A stretch of 64,000 bases of DNA from Rhodospirillaceae bacterium (GTDB lineage Bacteria > Pseudomonadota > Alphaproteobacteria > UBA8366 > Aestuariispiraceae): positions 252,917 to 316,916 of the forward strand of contig PAQY01000012.1 of assembly GCA_002709955.1 (NCBI GenBank), given 5' to 3'. The position numbers and the translations under genes were made by a program. Positions 25,476 to 35,477 of the stretch are shown here, one piece after another. Below the pieces are notes generated by a model. The model searched no databases. It saw only the letters and a program-made list of their open reading frames with translations, and was not told the origin of the DNA. Numbering within the stretch: the first letter of the stretch is position 1; the number at the start of each line of letters is the position of its first letter.

Positions 25476-25556
25476 AGGGGGCTCAACTCATAAATGGGTA
25501 TCACAGCCCGTCACCCAATCACGATTTGATTGCCATCCTATGACGGTCTTGCTGAT

Positions 25557-26519
25557 TTACACCAGTCTTGGCGCAAGGCTGGCGATATAGGCGACATAGG
25601 CCAGGATCAACACGATCCCAGCAGCCCGTCCGATCTTGCAGTTCTTCAACAACAGAACCGTGACGAAAACCGTCGCAGCCAGCATCACCCACAAGTCGAT
25701 GTTCCGGATATCCGGTTCCACGACAAGGGGAGAGACCAAAGCGGTGATCCCCAAGATGGATAGAACGTTAAAGACGCAAGAGCCCAGAACATTGGCAATC
25801 GCCACATCGGTATGTTTGCGATAGGCCGCAACGGCGGTTGCCGCCAATTCTGGCAATGATGTGCCCAGCGCAACAATGGTCAGGCCAATAACGGTTTCAG
25901 GCACGCCGAAACTTTCAGCAATGCCAATGGCACCTTTAACCATCAAATCGGCCCCAACGACCAATCCGACCAGACCCAGAATCGTGAACAAGAAGATCAG
26001 CGGCACCGATGTCGGGGCGCTTTCCAGCTCTTCCAGTTCCTCGACTTCCCGCTCGTGCAGTTTTCGCGAGGCCTGATCTTTCTTGTCGTTAAAATATGTT
26101 ATGCCCAGATAAATCAGCAGCAAGGCAATCATTATGATGCCGTGCCACCATTCGATCAGGCCATACATCCCCAGCCCAACCAGGATGACGGCGGAAAAAA
26201 CCATCATGCCGGCATCCCGCCTGGCCGCAGCAAGCCCGCAGGTCAGCGGCCACATGACAGCGCCAACGCCCAGTATCAGCAACAGGTTTGATATATTGGA
26301 GCCAACGACATTCCCGATTGCCAGGCCACTTTTACCCGCAAGGGCTGCCTGCACGGTAACCACCAGTTCCGGTGCAGATGTCCCAAACCCCACCACCGTC
26401 AAGCCAATCACTGCGGGAGAAACGCCCAGAAACCGAGCCAGCCCTACCGCGCCGCGCACCGTCAATTCGCCCCCAACGAAAAGTATGGCGAGACCGGCGA
26501 CCAGAAATACTATGTCCAT
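25557..26519 (-). CDS. Calcium/sodium antiporter (CaCA family, YrbG type)
   Basis: A 320-residue inner-membrane cation/Ca exchanger with two homologous halves, each about five transmembrane helices. The alpha-1 repeat has GFGTSAPEL (about residue 45) with GNVVGSNISN, and alpha-2 has ALGTSLPEL with NVLGSCVFN; the acidic residues coordinate cation. A charged cytoplasmic loop (KLHEREVEELEELES) separates the halves. It exchanges sodium or protons for calcium. It seems monocistronic, between the sulfatase and TRAP operons on the same strand. Confidence 0.93.
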   Translation of the reverse strand: MDIVFLVAGLAILFVGGELTVRGAVGLARFLGVSPAVIGLTVVGFGTSAPELVVTVQAALAGKSGLAIGNVVGSNISNLLLILGVGAVMWPLTCGLAAARRDAGMMVFSAVILVGLGMYGLIEWWHGIIMIALLLIYLGITYFNDKKDQASRKLHEREVEELEELESAPTSVPLIFLFTILGLVGLVVGADLMVKGAIGIAESFGVPETVIGLTIVALGTSLPELAATAVAAYRKHTDVAIANVLGSCVFNVLSILGITALVSPLVVEPDIRNIDLWVMLAATVFVTVLLLKNCKIGRAAGIVLILAYVAYIASLAPRLV

Positions 26520-26669
26520 AAAAGATCAAGACCTCGTGTATTGATTAAGGATGGGGCCTTTCCCCATCTGGTACAGCTGTCTCCCCGACATTGCTGCACA
26601 TTCCCCGCCTCATATGGGTATTCCGAATGTGTAGTCAAATACAAGATATAAAACTGTTGCGCCGACCCG

Positions 26670-27974
26670 TTAATTAAACAGAATTCGCGGCAGCCAAAGG
26701 GCGATTTCCGGCCAGATGGTGATGATCGCAACAGCAGCGCCCATCAGGATGAAGAAGGGCAATGCCGCAATCGCGACCCGATTTACCGGTATTCCGGTCA
26801 AGCCCTGCAAGACGAACAGATTAAAGCCAACCGGCGGCGTCATCTGACCCAGCTCCACCATCAGCACCAGAAAGACACCAAACCAGATCGGGTCAAACCC
26901 CATCGCCAGAATGGGGGCCAGGGTGATGGGAAGGCTCATCACCACAATCGATATGCCATCCAGGAACAGGCCCAGGACGATGTAAAACACCGCCAGGATC
27001 ATGATCAATCCATAGGGTCCGATATCCAGGGCGGCAATGGCCGTCGCCACATCCTGGGGCACATGCATATACCCCATTGCCGTGGACAGAAAGGCTGCTG
27101 CAATCAGGATTGAACACACCATGGCAGACGATCGCACCGCCCCCATCAAGCTTTCTGTCATCATTTTCCAGGACATCTGGCCTGTACCGATGACCAGAAC
27201 CAGGGTTCCCAAAACACCAACGGCGGCGGCTTCGGATGGGGTTGCCAGACCGGAATAGATTGCCCCTAAAACGACAATGATCAGACCCAGAACCGGGCTA
27301 AGATCCTTAAAGGATTGAAATAATGTGATCGTATCATCGGTATTCTCAGGTGCCAGGGCCGGATTGATCTTGCATCTAATGGCGATATAGGCGGAATACA
27401 GGAAGGCAACCAGAAGCCCTGGCAAAACACCTGCGGCAAACAATTGGGAAATGGAAACTTCTGCCAGAACGCCATAGATGATCATGACGATGGAGGGGGG
27501 GATCAAAAGCCCCAGACTGCCCGCGCCCGCCAATGATCCGATGGACAGTTTTTCGTCATAGCCGCGGCGTTTCAATTCCACGGATGTAATTTTGCCCACC
27601 GTCGCGGTGGTTGCGGCCGATGATCCAGAAACAGCGGCGAACAAGGTCGATCCGACAACATTTGTGTGGATCAGGCCGCCTGGAATATGGCGCACCAGGG
27701 GGGCCAGGCCCCGGAACAGTTTGGCCGATATATCGGTGCGCAGTATCATCTCCCCCATCCAGATAAACAGGGGGATTGCCGCCAATTCCCAGGAACTGGC
27801 GCTGCGGAACAGGATCTTCCCCAGGATCGCGCCGATGCGATGGGCTGGGAAATCTAGAACCAGGAACAAACCACTGGTCGATACCAATAGCAGCCCGATG
27901 AACACCCAAACGCCGCTGCCCAGGAACAGCAGAATCAGAACCAGAACAGTAAACCCTGCAATTATCGCATCCAT
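26670..27974 (-). CDS. TRAP transporter large permease (DctM family)
   Basis: A 434-residue inner-membrane protein with about 12 helices and the DctM hallmarks GLIHTNVVGSTLFAAVSGSSAATTATVGKI, SLGLLIPPSIVMIIYG and VELGQMTPPVGFNLFVLQG. It is the sodium-coupled translocation subunit working with the small permease and the periplasmic binding protein encoded upstream. The start overlaps the small-permease stop by one base. It is the last gene of the three-gene TRAP operon. Confidence 0.96.
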   Translation of the reverse strand: MDAIIAGFTVLVLILLFLGSGVWVFIGLLLVSTSGLFLVLDFPAHRIGAILGKILFRSASSWELAAIPLFIWMGEMILRTDISAKLFRGLAPLVRHIPGGLIHTNVVGSTLFAAVSGSSAATTATVGKITSVELKRRGYDEKLSIGSLAGAGSLGLLIPPSIVMIIYGVLAEVSISQLFAAGVLPGLLVAFLYSAYIAIRCKINPALAPENTDDTITLFQSFKDLSPVLGLIIVVLGAIYSGLATPSEAAAVGVLGTLVLVIGTGQMSWKMMTESLMGAVRSSAMVCSILIAAAFLSTAMGYMHVPQDVATAIAALDIGPYGLIMILAVFYIVLGLFLDGISIVVMSLPITLAPILAMGFDPIWFGVFLVLMVELGQMTPPVGFNLFVLQGLTGIPVNRVAIAALPFFILMGAAVAIITIWPEIALWLPRILFN

Positions 27975-28486
27975 TATTCGGTTCCTTCGTTGTCAATCGG
28001 GTTGCCGCCCGCCGCAACGCGCAGGAAATACGCGAATAGTTGGAGCATAAGAAAGATCAAACCCAGCCAGACCGCACCAACGGGTATCCACAAGGGAACT
28101 TCAGCAATGCTTTCTGATACAGATCCCCTTGTCCAGTTGCGCAGGGCGTCACGCCCGACCCACCAGGCGCAGAAACCGGCCATCGCAAAACTGCTGGAGA
28201 TACAGAACAATTCAACCCAGCGACGCGCACGTCCCTTGATCCGGGTTATTGCAAGATCAACCCGGATCAAGGCCCCGGTTTCCAGCGCATAGCCAAGGGA
28301 AAGGAACGTCATTGCCGCAACGGCATATCCGACAAATTCATCCAGAACAAAGGTGGATGTCGCAAACACCGTGCGCAGGATGATTTCATAAATGATGTGA
28401 ACAAGGACATAAAACAGCAGAAGGGCGGCCGTGGCCCCGGCAACACGGTTGATTGCCGACACCACACGATTGATCATTGCGATCAT
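27974..28486 (-). CDS. TRAP transporter small permease (DctQ family)
   Basis: A 170-residue protein with four transmembrane helices, typical of DctQ: INRVAGATAALLLFYVLVHIIYEIILR, FVLDEFVGYAVAAMTFLSLGYALE, and a C-terminal helix ending LQLFAYFLR. It partners with the large permease. The ATG at 28486 follows AGGGGGG by about 8 nt; a TTG one codon earlier and an ATG three codons later are also in frame. It is 44 bp from the binding-protein gene. Confidence 0.93.
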   Translation of the reverse strand: MIAMINRVVSAINRVAGATAALLLFYVLVHIIYEIILRTVFATSTFVLDEFVGYAVAAMTFLSLGYALETGALIRVDLAITRIKGRARRWVELFCISSSFAMAGFCAWWVGRDALRNWTRGSVSESIAEVPLWIPVGAVWLGLIFLMLQLFAYFLRVAAGGNPIDNEGTE

Positions 28487-28530
28487 CAAGCCGCCCCCCT
28501 GATCTTGAATTTACTTTATCTATCTTACGC

Positions 28531-29526
28531 TTAGTTGGAATAGGCGTCGAGGATTGCCTGACCCTTTGCGCCGGTTTTTTCAAGCCATTCAGCCTGGGCT
28601 TTCTGTCCCGCCTTGTTCAGGGCATCCAGATAACCCGTATCCACACCGTTGACCACGGTCAAACCATTGGCCTTCATTTCGGCATAGTTTTCTTCAACGC
28701 GCTTTTCAACGGCGGCCCAGACATGATCTTCCGCTGCCTTGGCTGCGGTCAGGACCGCTTCCTTGTGTTCATCGGACAGGTCATTCCAGACATCCAGGTT
28801 GATGTGGATCATGTTCAACGGCATGGCGTAGTTCACTTCGGTGAAATGGCTCAACTGTTCCCAGAATTTGGCGTTCGTGCCGCCTTCTGCAGAGGTCAAA
28901 ACCGCATCAATGCCACCGGTAGAAAGTTGGGGCACAACATCAGCCCAGCTGAGCTGGATCGGTGAAGCACCGGCTTCCTGGAAGGTGATCGTGCCGTTGG
29001 CATCATAGGTGCGGATTTTCAGGTTTGCCAAAGCTTCCAGGCTGTCGACTGGCTTTTTCGCCCAGATACCTGAGGGAGGCCAGGGAGAGGACCACAGCAA
29101 TTTCTGATTATTTTCTGCGAAAACTTCATCATAGGCATCCTTTGCCGCAAGATACAGTTTGCGCGAATCAGCAGGTGTCTTTGTCAGGAAGGGCAGGGAC
29201 GGCAGAAGGAACATCGAATTGATGCCGCCCAGCGGCCCGACAAAGGTATCGGCGATTGGCAATGCGCCATCAGCAACGGCATCCAACTGGTCTTTTGATT
29301 TAAAGCCGATGGAACCACCGAAATGATGCGTGATTTCAATCGCGCCATTGGTCAATTCACCCAGTGTCTTTGCAAAGACCTTATCGCCCTCTGCGTGAAT
29401 GGAGGTGTCATTATATTCGTTCGCCATGTCCCAGGTGATTTCAGCCGCTTGCGCTGAAATAGGGCTTAAGACGATGGGGCTGAAAGCCAATGCAGCCGCA
29501 GCCAATACGGTGTTTAGTTTGCTCAT
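28531..29526 (-). CDS. TRAP transporter substrate-binding protein (DctP family)
   Basis: A 331-residue periplasmic protein with a Sec signal peptide (residues 1-28, ending SAQA) and a DctP domain: ANEYNDTSIHAEGDKVFAKTLGELTNGAIEI, the carboxylate-arginine region NLKIRTYDANGTITFQEAGASPIQLSW, and VLTSAEGGTNAKFWEQ. Ligand is unknown, typically a carboxylate. A long leader of about 195 nt separates the start from the TTGACA/palindrome module at 29708-29729, which also occurs before the hydantoinase gene and suggests the ligand is related to its substrate. Confidence 0.93.
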   Translation of the reverse strand: MSKLNTVLAAAALAFSPIVLSPISAQAAEITWDMANEYNDTSIHAEGDKVFAKTLGELTNGAIEITHHFGGSIGFKSKDQLDAVADGALPIADTFVGPLGGINSMFLLPSLPFLTKTPADSRKLYLAAKDAYDEVFAENNQKLLWSSPWPPSGIWAKKPVDSLEALANLKIRTYDANGTITFQEAGASPIQLSWADVVPQLSTGGIDAVLTSAEGGTNAKFWEQLSHFTEVNYAMPLNMIHINLDVWNDLSDEHKEAVLTAAKAAEDHVWAAVEKRVEENYAEMKANGLTVVNGVDTGYLDALNKAGQKAQAEWLEKTGAKGQAILDAYSN

Positions 29527-29707
29527 TATGATATTCCCTATTCTTTCTGACGTCTTCGGTCTGCCCGGTTCATCCGGCGCAGGTCCGCGACTGGTGGTCC
29601 CCAATGGGCACAGTCTGTTGCTCAACATTAGCTGGACAAACCAGTGCCGCCAACATCTTCCCGTCCGCAATTGTGCTGATATCGGTGAAGGCGCTCTATC
29701 AGTCACG

Positions 29708-29729
29708 ATTTATCGATAAATTGTCAACG
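29708..29729 (-). promoter_or_regulatory. Shared promoter/operator module, copy 1, towards the TRAP operon
   Basis: On the minus strand GTTGACA is followed by the perfect palindrome ATTTATCGATAAAT (29708-29721). The 22-bp element matches copy 2 (31763-31784) at all but one base. TTGACA fits a -35 box reading leftward to the TRAP genes; no good -10 box is evident, which fits an activator-dependent or repressed promoter. Confidence 0.75.
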
Positions 29730-29805
29730 TTATATTTATACGCATGAAACAGGTGCAATTTTTTACAATCCGCCTCGCGATAAGACATGGTAAAAGTGGT
29801 TCATT

Positions 29806-30672
29806 ATGGCGTCGATCACTCAAGCAGCAGCGGTAAATCAGGAAGGTCTGTCCCAGCGGGACCAGGTCAATTTCTGGCGTGACCCGCGATGGGGCGATCT
29901 GGAATGCCTGCACGCGACCTTCGTTAATCACAGTTATTCGCCCCATACCCATGATACCTATGTCATGGGCGTTATAGAGCAGGGTGTGGAGTGTTATCGC
30001 CTCAACGGAGTTAACCGCCGGGCTGTTGCGGGCGATGTTTGTGTCGTTAATCCTGGTGAAGTGCATGATGGGAGCCCTGGGGAGAACGGATATCGCTATC
30101 GCATGTTCTATCCCTCTATCTCTTTGATATCGGGAATAAGTGAGCAAGTGACGGAGCGCCCGACCGGTCAGGTCCACTTCAAGAATGCCTTGTTTCAGGA
30201 TAGGGAGGTTTGGCGGCTTTTGGCCGGGGCCCATTATGCCCTGCAGACGGCCCCGCAATCGATGGAGCGGGATTCTGCATTGACTGAGGCTGCGACCCTG
30301 TTGGTCAAACGCTATGGTGAATTGCGGGGACCCGTCATCGAGATCGGGCGGGAGACCTCCGCGATTCGGCGGGTTTGTGAGTATATTCAGGACAATCTGG
30401 ATCAGGATTTGGATCTTTCCATTCTGGCCCAATTGGTCGGGTTCAGCCCCTATCGATTGATTCGCAGTTTTCGATCCGAAATTGGTGTAACGCCCCATGC
30501 CTGGATCGTTGGGCGGCGGGTCGAAAGGGCAAAGGCGTATTTGGCGCTGGGTCGCTCGCCCGCCGATGTTGCTGTGACCTGCGGTTTTTACGATCAGGCA
30601 CATTTAACCCGCCAATTCAAAGGGGTGCTTGGTGTGACACCGGGCAAATACCGCACAGCCTTCTTGCAATAA
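29806..30672 (+). CDS. AraC family transcriptional regulator
   Basis: A 288-residue regulator. Residues about 20-150 form a cupin-like ligand domain (HTHDTYVMGVIEQGVECYRLNG, VNPGEVHDG); residues about 185-285 are two helix-turn-helix units with LSILAQLVGFSPYRLIRSFRSEIGVTPHAWI and VAVTCGFYDQAHLTRQFKGVLGVTPGKYR. It lies just upstream of azlC and azlD in the same direction, an arrangement seen for AraC-AzlCD amino-acid export units, so it probably activates that exporter. It is divergent from the TRAP operon and may also affect it. Confidence 0.93.
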   Translation: MASITQAAAVNQEGLSQRDQVNFWRDPRWGDLECLHATFVNHSYSPHTHDTYVMGVIEQGVECYRLNGVNRRAVAGDVCVVNPGEVHDGSPGENGYRYRMFYPSISLISGISEQVTERPTGQVHFKNALFQDREVWRLLAGAHYALQTAPQSMERDSALTEAATLLVKRYGELRGPVIEIGRETSAIRRVCEYIQDNLDQDLDLSILAQLVGFSPYRLIRSFRSEIGVTPHAWIVGRRVERAKAYLALGRSPADVAVTCGFYDQAHLTRQFKGVLGVTPGKYRTAFLQ

Positions 30673-30707
30673 TCTACAATATTGACCGGGTCGGTCCTGA
30701 TAGACCC

Positions 30708-30730
30708 TTCCTCATCGATGGGATGAGGAG
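30708..30730 (+). promoter_or_regulatory. Hairpin masking the azlC ribosome-binding site
   Basis: TCCTCATC (30709-30716) pairs with GATGAGGA (30722-30729) around a 5-nt loop, with one more G-U pair outside. The 3' arm is the azlC Shine-Dalgarno (GAGGAG), so the fold would block azlC translation. An upstream GGGTC/GACCC stem (30688-30707) may compete or add to it. Confidence 0.6.
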
Positions 30731-30738
30731 TGCGCGTT

Positions 30739-31449
30739 ATGGAGCGGCCTGGTTTCTGGCCCGAATTGCGGCGGGGATTTTTGGATATTCTGCCCCTGAT
30801 GGCGGGGGTTGTCCCCTTTGGCTTACTGTTTGGGACATTGGCGGTGCAAAAAGGCCTCAGCCCGCTGGAAGTCATTTTGATGTGCGCCACGACCTATGCC
30901 GGGGGCGCGCAATTCGTGTCTATTGATGTCTGGGCAACACCGGTGCCGGTCTTTGCCGTTGTGCTGGCCACCGCCCTGGCCAATACGCGCTATTTTTTGA
31001 TGGGGGCGGCGCTACGCCCGCATGTCCGGCATCTGCCTTTCGTGACCAAGGCCTGGTTTGTCACAATCCATTCTGATGAAACCTGGGCCTTGGCGATCAA
31101 ACGTTGCGGCAGTGCCCGATTGACGCCCGGCTATGTGATCGGATTGACGGTGATGTTCTATCTGAACTGGCCCATATCCTGTGCGATTGGCGCCTGGTTG
31201 GGCAGTGCGATTGAAAATCCGGCGCGGTTTGGCGCAGATTTCATGTTCGTTGCCATGTTCCTGTGCCTGATCAGGGGCATGTGGCAGGGGCGCACCTCCC
31301 TGGTCGCAGTGCTTGGGTCGGCGCTGTGTGCGCTGGTGGCGCATCTCTGGTTGCCGGGACACTGGTACATATTTATTGGCGCATTAGGGGGGATGTCCGC
31401 CGTCGCCCTGGTATATCGCAATAATGAGCGTGCGGAGGGATCAGCATGA
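30739..31449 (+). CDS. azlC: AzlC family branched-chain amino-acid exporter, large subunit
   Basis: A 236-residue inner-membrane protein with the AzlC signature GFLDILPLMAGVVPFGLLFGTLA near the N-terminus and FVSIDVWATPVPVFAVVLATALANTRYFLMGAAL. With AzlD it exports branched-chain amino acids or analogues (azaleucine, valine). The ATG at 30739 is 8 nt after GAGGAG; a GTG at 30730 lies within that site and is rejected. It overlaps azlD by 4 bp. Translation may be controlled by a hairpin covering the ribosome site. Confidence 0.93.
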   Translation: MERPGFWPELRRGFLDILPLMAGVVPFGLLFGTLAVQKGLSPLEVILMCATTYAGGAQFVSIDVWATPVPVFAVVLATALANTRYFLMGAALRPHVRHLPFVTKAWFVTIHSDETWALAIKRCGSARLTPGYVIGLTVMFYLNWPISCAIGAWLGSAIENPARFGADFMFVAMFLCLIRGMWQGRTSLVAVLGSALCALVAHLWLPGHWYIFIGALGGMSAVALVYRNNERAEGSA

Positions 31450-31745
31450 CACTGGACCCTGTTCATCTGCTGACTCTGTTGGGGATGGCGGCGGTGACGC
31501 TGTTATTTCGGGTCGGTGGATATGTCCTTGTGCGCTATGTAACGCCGGTTGGTCGCGTGAAGGCGGCGATGGAAGCAATGCCAGCCGCCGTGCTGACGGC
31601 CCTGGTCGTGCCAATGACCCTGGCGACCGGCGTGGCAGAAACTCTGGCAGCCATGGTGACTGTTCTGGCGGTTCTGCGATTGCCCCTGATCATTGCTGTT
31701 TGCCTGGGTACAGCGACGGTGGTGGTCTTGCGTATAATTATTTGA
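31446..31745 (+). CDS. azlD: AzlD family exporter small subunit
   Basis: A 99-residue protein with three to four transmembrane helices (LLTLLGMAAVTLLFRVGGYVL; EAMPAAVLTALVVP; LIIAVCLGTATVVVLRIII), typical of AzlD. It starts in the azlC stop (ATGA overlap), indicating translational coupling and a 1:1 complex. The unit ends here; 18 bp later begins the operator of the hydantoinase gene. Confidence 0.92.
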   Translation: MTLDPVHLLTLLGMAAVTLLFRVGGYVLVRYVTPVGRVKAAMEAMPAAVLTALVVPMTLATGVAETLAAMVTVLAVLRLPLIIAVCLGTATVVVLRIII

Positions 31746-31762
31746 ATGAAACCTGGAACCAT

Positions 31763-31784
31763 CGTTGACAATTTATTGATAAAT
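31763..31784 (+). promoter_or_regulatory. Shared promoter/operator module, copy 2, towards the hydantoinase gene
   Basis: CGTTGACA followed by ATTTATTGATAAAT; 21 of 22 bases equal copy 1 at 29708-29729 in opposite orientation. TTGACA again points at the downstream gene, 55 nt before its start. Both copies point at metabolic genes, and a MarR-like regulator is encoded in this operon. Confidence 0.75.
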
Positions 31785-31825
31785 TATCATTGTTGCTGTC
31801 TTCGGATAACAGGGAAAACAGCATC

Positions 31826-34800
31826 ATGACCAAAACGGCGCAGGAAAATCGGGATCAACGGGACGGCTGGCAATTCTGGATTGACCGGGGCGGCACGTTC
31901 ACCGATGTGGTTGGGCGCAAGCCTGATGGTACGCTGTTGACCCACAAGCTGTTGTCGGAAAATCCCGAAGCCTATTCTGATGCGGCGGTTCAGGGCATTC
32001 GTGACCTGTTAGGCCTGAAAAAGGGCGACCCCATCCCGTCCGACAAGATCGATGCGGTGAAGATGGGAACGACGGTTGCCACAAATGCGCTGTTGGAGCG
32101 CAAGGGCGACCGCACGCTGTTGGTGGTCACAAAGGGTTTCCGGGATCAATTGCGCATTGCCTATCAGGCGCGCCCGCGGCTGTTTGATCGCAATATCATC
32201 CTGCCGGAATTGCTGTATGACCGGGTTGAGGAAGTGGTGGAACGGATTGATGCCAAGGATGCGGTCCTGACGCCGCTGGACCTGGACGATCTGCGCCCGA
32301 AACTACAGGCGGCCTTTGATGATGGCATTCGCTCTGTCGCCATTGTGCTGATGCATGCCTATCGCGTGCCGGATCATGAAATCAAAATCGCGGATCTGGC
32401 GCGGGACATCGGATTTACCCAGGTTTCGACCAGCCATGAAACCAGCCCGCTGATTAAATTTGTCGGGCGCGGCGATACCACCGTGGTGGATGCCTATCTG
32501 TCGCCCATTCTGGGGCGCTATGTGCGTCAGGTTGCTGGTGAATTGGGCGATGTGCGCCTGCAATTCATGCAATCCAATGGCGGATTGACCGATGCAAAGC
32601 TGTTCCAGGGTAAGGATGCCATCCTGTCCGGCCCTGCGGGCGGTATCGTCGGATCGGTGAAGACAGCGGAACAAGCAGGCTTTGATCAGGTCATCACCTT
32701 CGATATGGGGGGCACCTCGACCGATGTCGCCCATTACAATGGCGAATATGAGCGGGCTTTTGAGACCCTGGTCGCGGGTGTGCGGATGCGCGCGCCCATG
32801 ATGCTGATCCATACTGTTGCAGCGGGCGGGGGATCGATCTGTCAGTTTGATGGCGCACGATTCCGCGTTGGACCCGAAAGCGCAGGTGCCAATCCAGGAC
32901 CGGCTGCCTATCGGCGCGGTGGTCCTTTGGCGGTGACTGATTGCAATGTGATGCTGGGGAAATTGCAGCCGCAATTCTTCCCACCCGTCTTTGGTCCCAA
33001 TCAGAATGAGCCACTGGATGCCGATGCGGTGCATAAGAAATTTGCCGCCCTGGCGAAAGAGGTTGAGGCCGCGACGGGTGAGGCGCGCAGCCCCGAAGAG
33101 ATTGCTGAGGGATTCTTGAAAATCGCGGTCGAAAACATGGCCAATGCGATTAAGAAAATCTCCGTCCAGCGTGGCTATGACGTGACTGAATATGCGCTGC
33201 AATGCTTTGGTGGGGCCGGGGGGCAGCATGCCTGTCTGATCGCCGATACATTGGGCATGACAAAGGTTCTGATCCATCCCTTCGCGGGGGTTCTGTCGGC
33301 CTATGGCATGGGCCTGGCCGATATCCGCGCGATGCGGGAACGCTCTGTCGAGCAACCCTTGGACGAGGGGCTGTTGAGCCGCCTGAACACGGAATTGGAT
33401 GGCATGGCCACAGAGGCGGAGAAGGAACTGATCCGCCAGGATGTGCCAAAGGATCGCACGGAAATCCTGCGTAAGGTTCATATCCGCTATGACGGGTCCG
33501 ACACTGCATTGGAAGTCCCCTTTGGGTCCCTGGACGCAATGTCTGAGGCCTTTAAGGAAGCCTATCGTTCGCGGTTTGGCTTCCTGATGGGCAGCAAGGG
33601 GCTGGTTGCGTCTGCCCTTTCGGTCGAAGCAATTGGCCGGACGTTTGACCTGTCGGTGGATGATCTGGCGACCCGTCAGGCCACGCCGGAACCTATGGAG
33701 ACCATCACTGCCTATATGGCCGGGAAATCGGTTCAGGCACCCGCTTATGATCGCGATAAAATGGCCCCGGGCCAGAAGATCAAGGGCCCCGCAATCGTTG
33801 TGGAGCGGACCGGCACCAATGTTGTCGAACCGGGCTGGGAAGCGGAGATGACCGCGATTGGCAACTTGATCCTGACCCGCGTGGAGGCGCTGCCCCGCCA
33901 GGTTGCCATTGGCACGACCAGCGACCCGGTGATGCTGGAAGTCTTCAACAATCTGTTCATGTCGATTGCCGAACAGATGGGTTACACGCTGCAGAACACG
34001 GCCTATTCGGTCAATATCAAGGAGCGTCTGGATTTCTCCTGCGCCGTATTCGATTCCTCGGGCAACCTGATCGCCAATGCCCCCCATATGCCGGTACATC
34101 TGGGGTCCATGGGGGAAAGTGTGCGCGCCGTCGTTCGCAATAATGAAGGTGGGATCAAGCCGGGCGACGCCTATGTCCTGAACAATCCCTATAATGGCGG
34201 GACCCATCTGCCCGACGTTACCGTTGTGACCCCGGTCTTTGATGAGGCCGGCAGCCGCATTCTGTTCTTTGTCGCCAGCCGGGGGCACCATTCTGATATC
34301 GGTGGCCGCACACCAGGATCGGCCCCGCCGGATTCAAAGCATATCGACGAAGAAGGTGTGTTGATCGACAATTTCAAACTGGTCGATCAGGGCCGCTATC
34401 GGGAAGAAGACTTCCGCAAGGTCCTGTTGGGCGCAAAATATCCCGCCCGCAACCCGGATCAGAACCTGGCCGATCTGCGCGCCCAATTGGCCGCCAATGA
34501 AAAGGGCGTCCAGGAATTGGGCAAGATGGTCGATCATTTCGGTTTGGATACGGTTGAGGCCTATATGGGCCATGTCCAGGACAATGCCGAAGAATCCGTG
34601 CGCCGCGTGATTGATGTCCTGAAAGATGGCAGTTTCGACTATCCCATGGATAATGGTCAGACCGTTCGGGTCAAGATCACCATCGACAAGCCCAATCGGG
34701 GTGCGACGGTGGATTTCACCGGCACCAGCCCCCAGGGTCAGAATAATTTCAATGCCCCGGCGGCGGTGTGCAAGGCTGCGGTATTGTACGTCTTCCGCAC

Positions 34801-35473
34801 GCTGGTCGATGACGATATCCCGATGAATGAGGGGTGCTTGAAACCCATCGACATCATTCTGCCGGAAGATTGCATGCTGAACGCCCGCTATCCCGGTGCT
34901 GTGATTGCCGGGAATGTGGAAACGTCCCAGATCGTCACCGATGCGCTGTATGGCGCGCTGGGCGTGATGGCGGCAGCCCAGGGGACGATGAATAACTTCG
35001 TCTGGGGCAATGATCGGTATCAGTATTACGAAACCGTCTGCGGTGGATCAGGGGCCGGACCGGATTTTGACGGCACCGATGCCGTGCACACCCATATGAC
35101 CAACAGCCGCCTGACCGATCCGGAAATTCTGGAATGGCGCCTGCCGGTATTGCTGGAAAGCTTTGAGATTCGCAAAGGCTCCGGCGGTGTCGGGCGTCAT
35201 CATGGGGGCGATGGTGTGCGACGGCGGGTGCGCTTCCTGGAGGCGATGGATGTCGTCATCCTGGCCAATCACCGCATCGTGCCACCCTATGGCATGGCGG
35301 GCGGCGGGGACGCTGCTGTCGGCCGCAACTGGATTGAGCGCACGGATGGCAGCATTGAGATGATGACCGCAACCGATATGCGGGCTGTTGAAGCGGGCGA
35401 TGTCTTCGTGCTGGAAACTCCGGGCGGTGGCGGCTATGGCAAGGCCGATGAAACAGCCCAGGCGGCGGAGTAA
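31826..35473 (+). CDS. Hydantoinase/5-oxoprolinase, fused A and B subunits
   Basis: A 1215-residue fusion. Residues about 14-200 are the HyuA N-terminal domain ([14 protein letters not shown]), about 210-500 the HyuA ATPase-like domain ([14 protein letters not shown]), and about 695-1205 the HyuB domain ([32 protein letters not shown]). This is the layout of ATP-dependent 5-oxoprolinase and N-methylhydantoinase, which open lactam or hydantoin rings. The true substrate is undetermined. The ATG at 31826 follows AGGGAA; an upstream ATG would overlap the promoter region. It is co-transcribed with a MarR-like regulator and shares its promoter module with the TRAP operon. Confidence 0.94.
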   Translation: MTKTAQENRDQRDGWQFWIDRGGTFTDVVGRKPDGTLLTHKLLSENPEAYSDAAVQGIRDLLGLKKGDPIPSDKIDAVKMGTTVATNALLERKGDRTLLVVTKGFRDQLRIAYQARPRLFDRNIILPELLYDRVEEVVERIDAKDAVLTPLDLDDLRPKLQAAFDDGIRSVAIVLMHAYRVPDHEIKIADLARDIGFTQVSTSHETSPLIKFVGRGDTTVVDAYLSPILGRYVRQVAGELGDVRLQFMQSNGGLTDAKLFQGKDAILSGPAGGIVGSVKTAEQAGFDQVITFDMGGTSTDVAHYNGEYERAFETLVAGVRMRAPMMLIHTVAAGGGSICQFDGARFRVGPESAGANPGPAAYRRGGPLAVTDCNVMLGKLQPQFFPPVFGPNQNEPLDADAVHKKFAALAKEVEAATGEARSPEEIAEGFLKIAVENMANAIKKISVQRGYDVTEYALQCFGGAGGQHACLIADTLGMTKVLIHPFAGVLSAYGMGLADIRAMRERSVEQPLDEGLLSRLNTELDGMATEAEKELIRQDVPKDRTEILRKVHIRYDGSDTALEVPFGSLDAMSEAFKEAYRSRFGFLMGSKGLVASALSVEAIGRTFDLSVDDLATRQATPEPMETITAYMAGKSVQAPAYDRDKMAPGQKIKGPAIVVERTGTNVVEPGWEAEMTAIGNLILTRVEALPRQVAIGTTSDPVMLEVFNNLFMSIAEQMGYTLQNTAYSVNIKERLDFSCAVFDSSGNLIANAPHMPVHLGSMGESVRAVVRNNEGGIKPGDAYVLNNPYNGGTHLPDVTVVTPVFDEAGSRILFFVASRGHHSDIGGRTPGSAPPDSKHIDEEGVLIDNFKLVDQGRYREEDFRKVLLGAKYPARNPDQNLADLRAQLAANEKGVQELGKMVDHFGLDTVEAYMGHVQDNAEESVRRVIDVLKDGSFDYPMDNGQTVRVKITIDKPNRGATVDFTGTSPQGQNNFNAPAAVCKAAVLYVFRTLVDDDIPMNEGCLKPIDIILPEDCMLNARYPGAVIAGNVETSQIVTDALYGALGVMAAAQGTMNNFVWGNDRYQYYETVCGGSGAGPDFDGTDAVHTHMTNSRLTDPEILEWRLPVLLESFEIRKGSGGVGRHHGGDGVRRRVRFLEAMDVVILANHRIVPPYGMAGGGDAAVGRNWIERTDGSIEMMTATDMRAVEAGDVFVLETPGGGGYGKADETAQAAE

Positions 35474-35477
35474 TCAA

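Noticed and set aside
29710..30603. Open frame on the minus strand opposite the AraC gene
   Set aside because: It overlaps a clear AraC regulator and has no recognisable domain.
32303..34291. Long open frame (about 662 codons) opposite the hydantoinase gene
   Set aside because: It mirrors the codon structure of the fused hydantoinase; no motif or ribosome site supports it.
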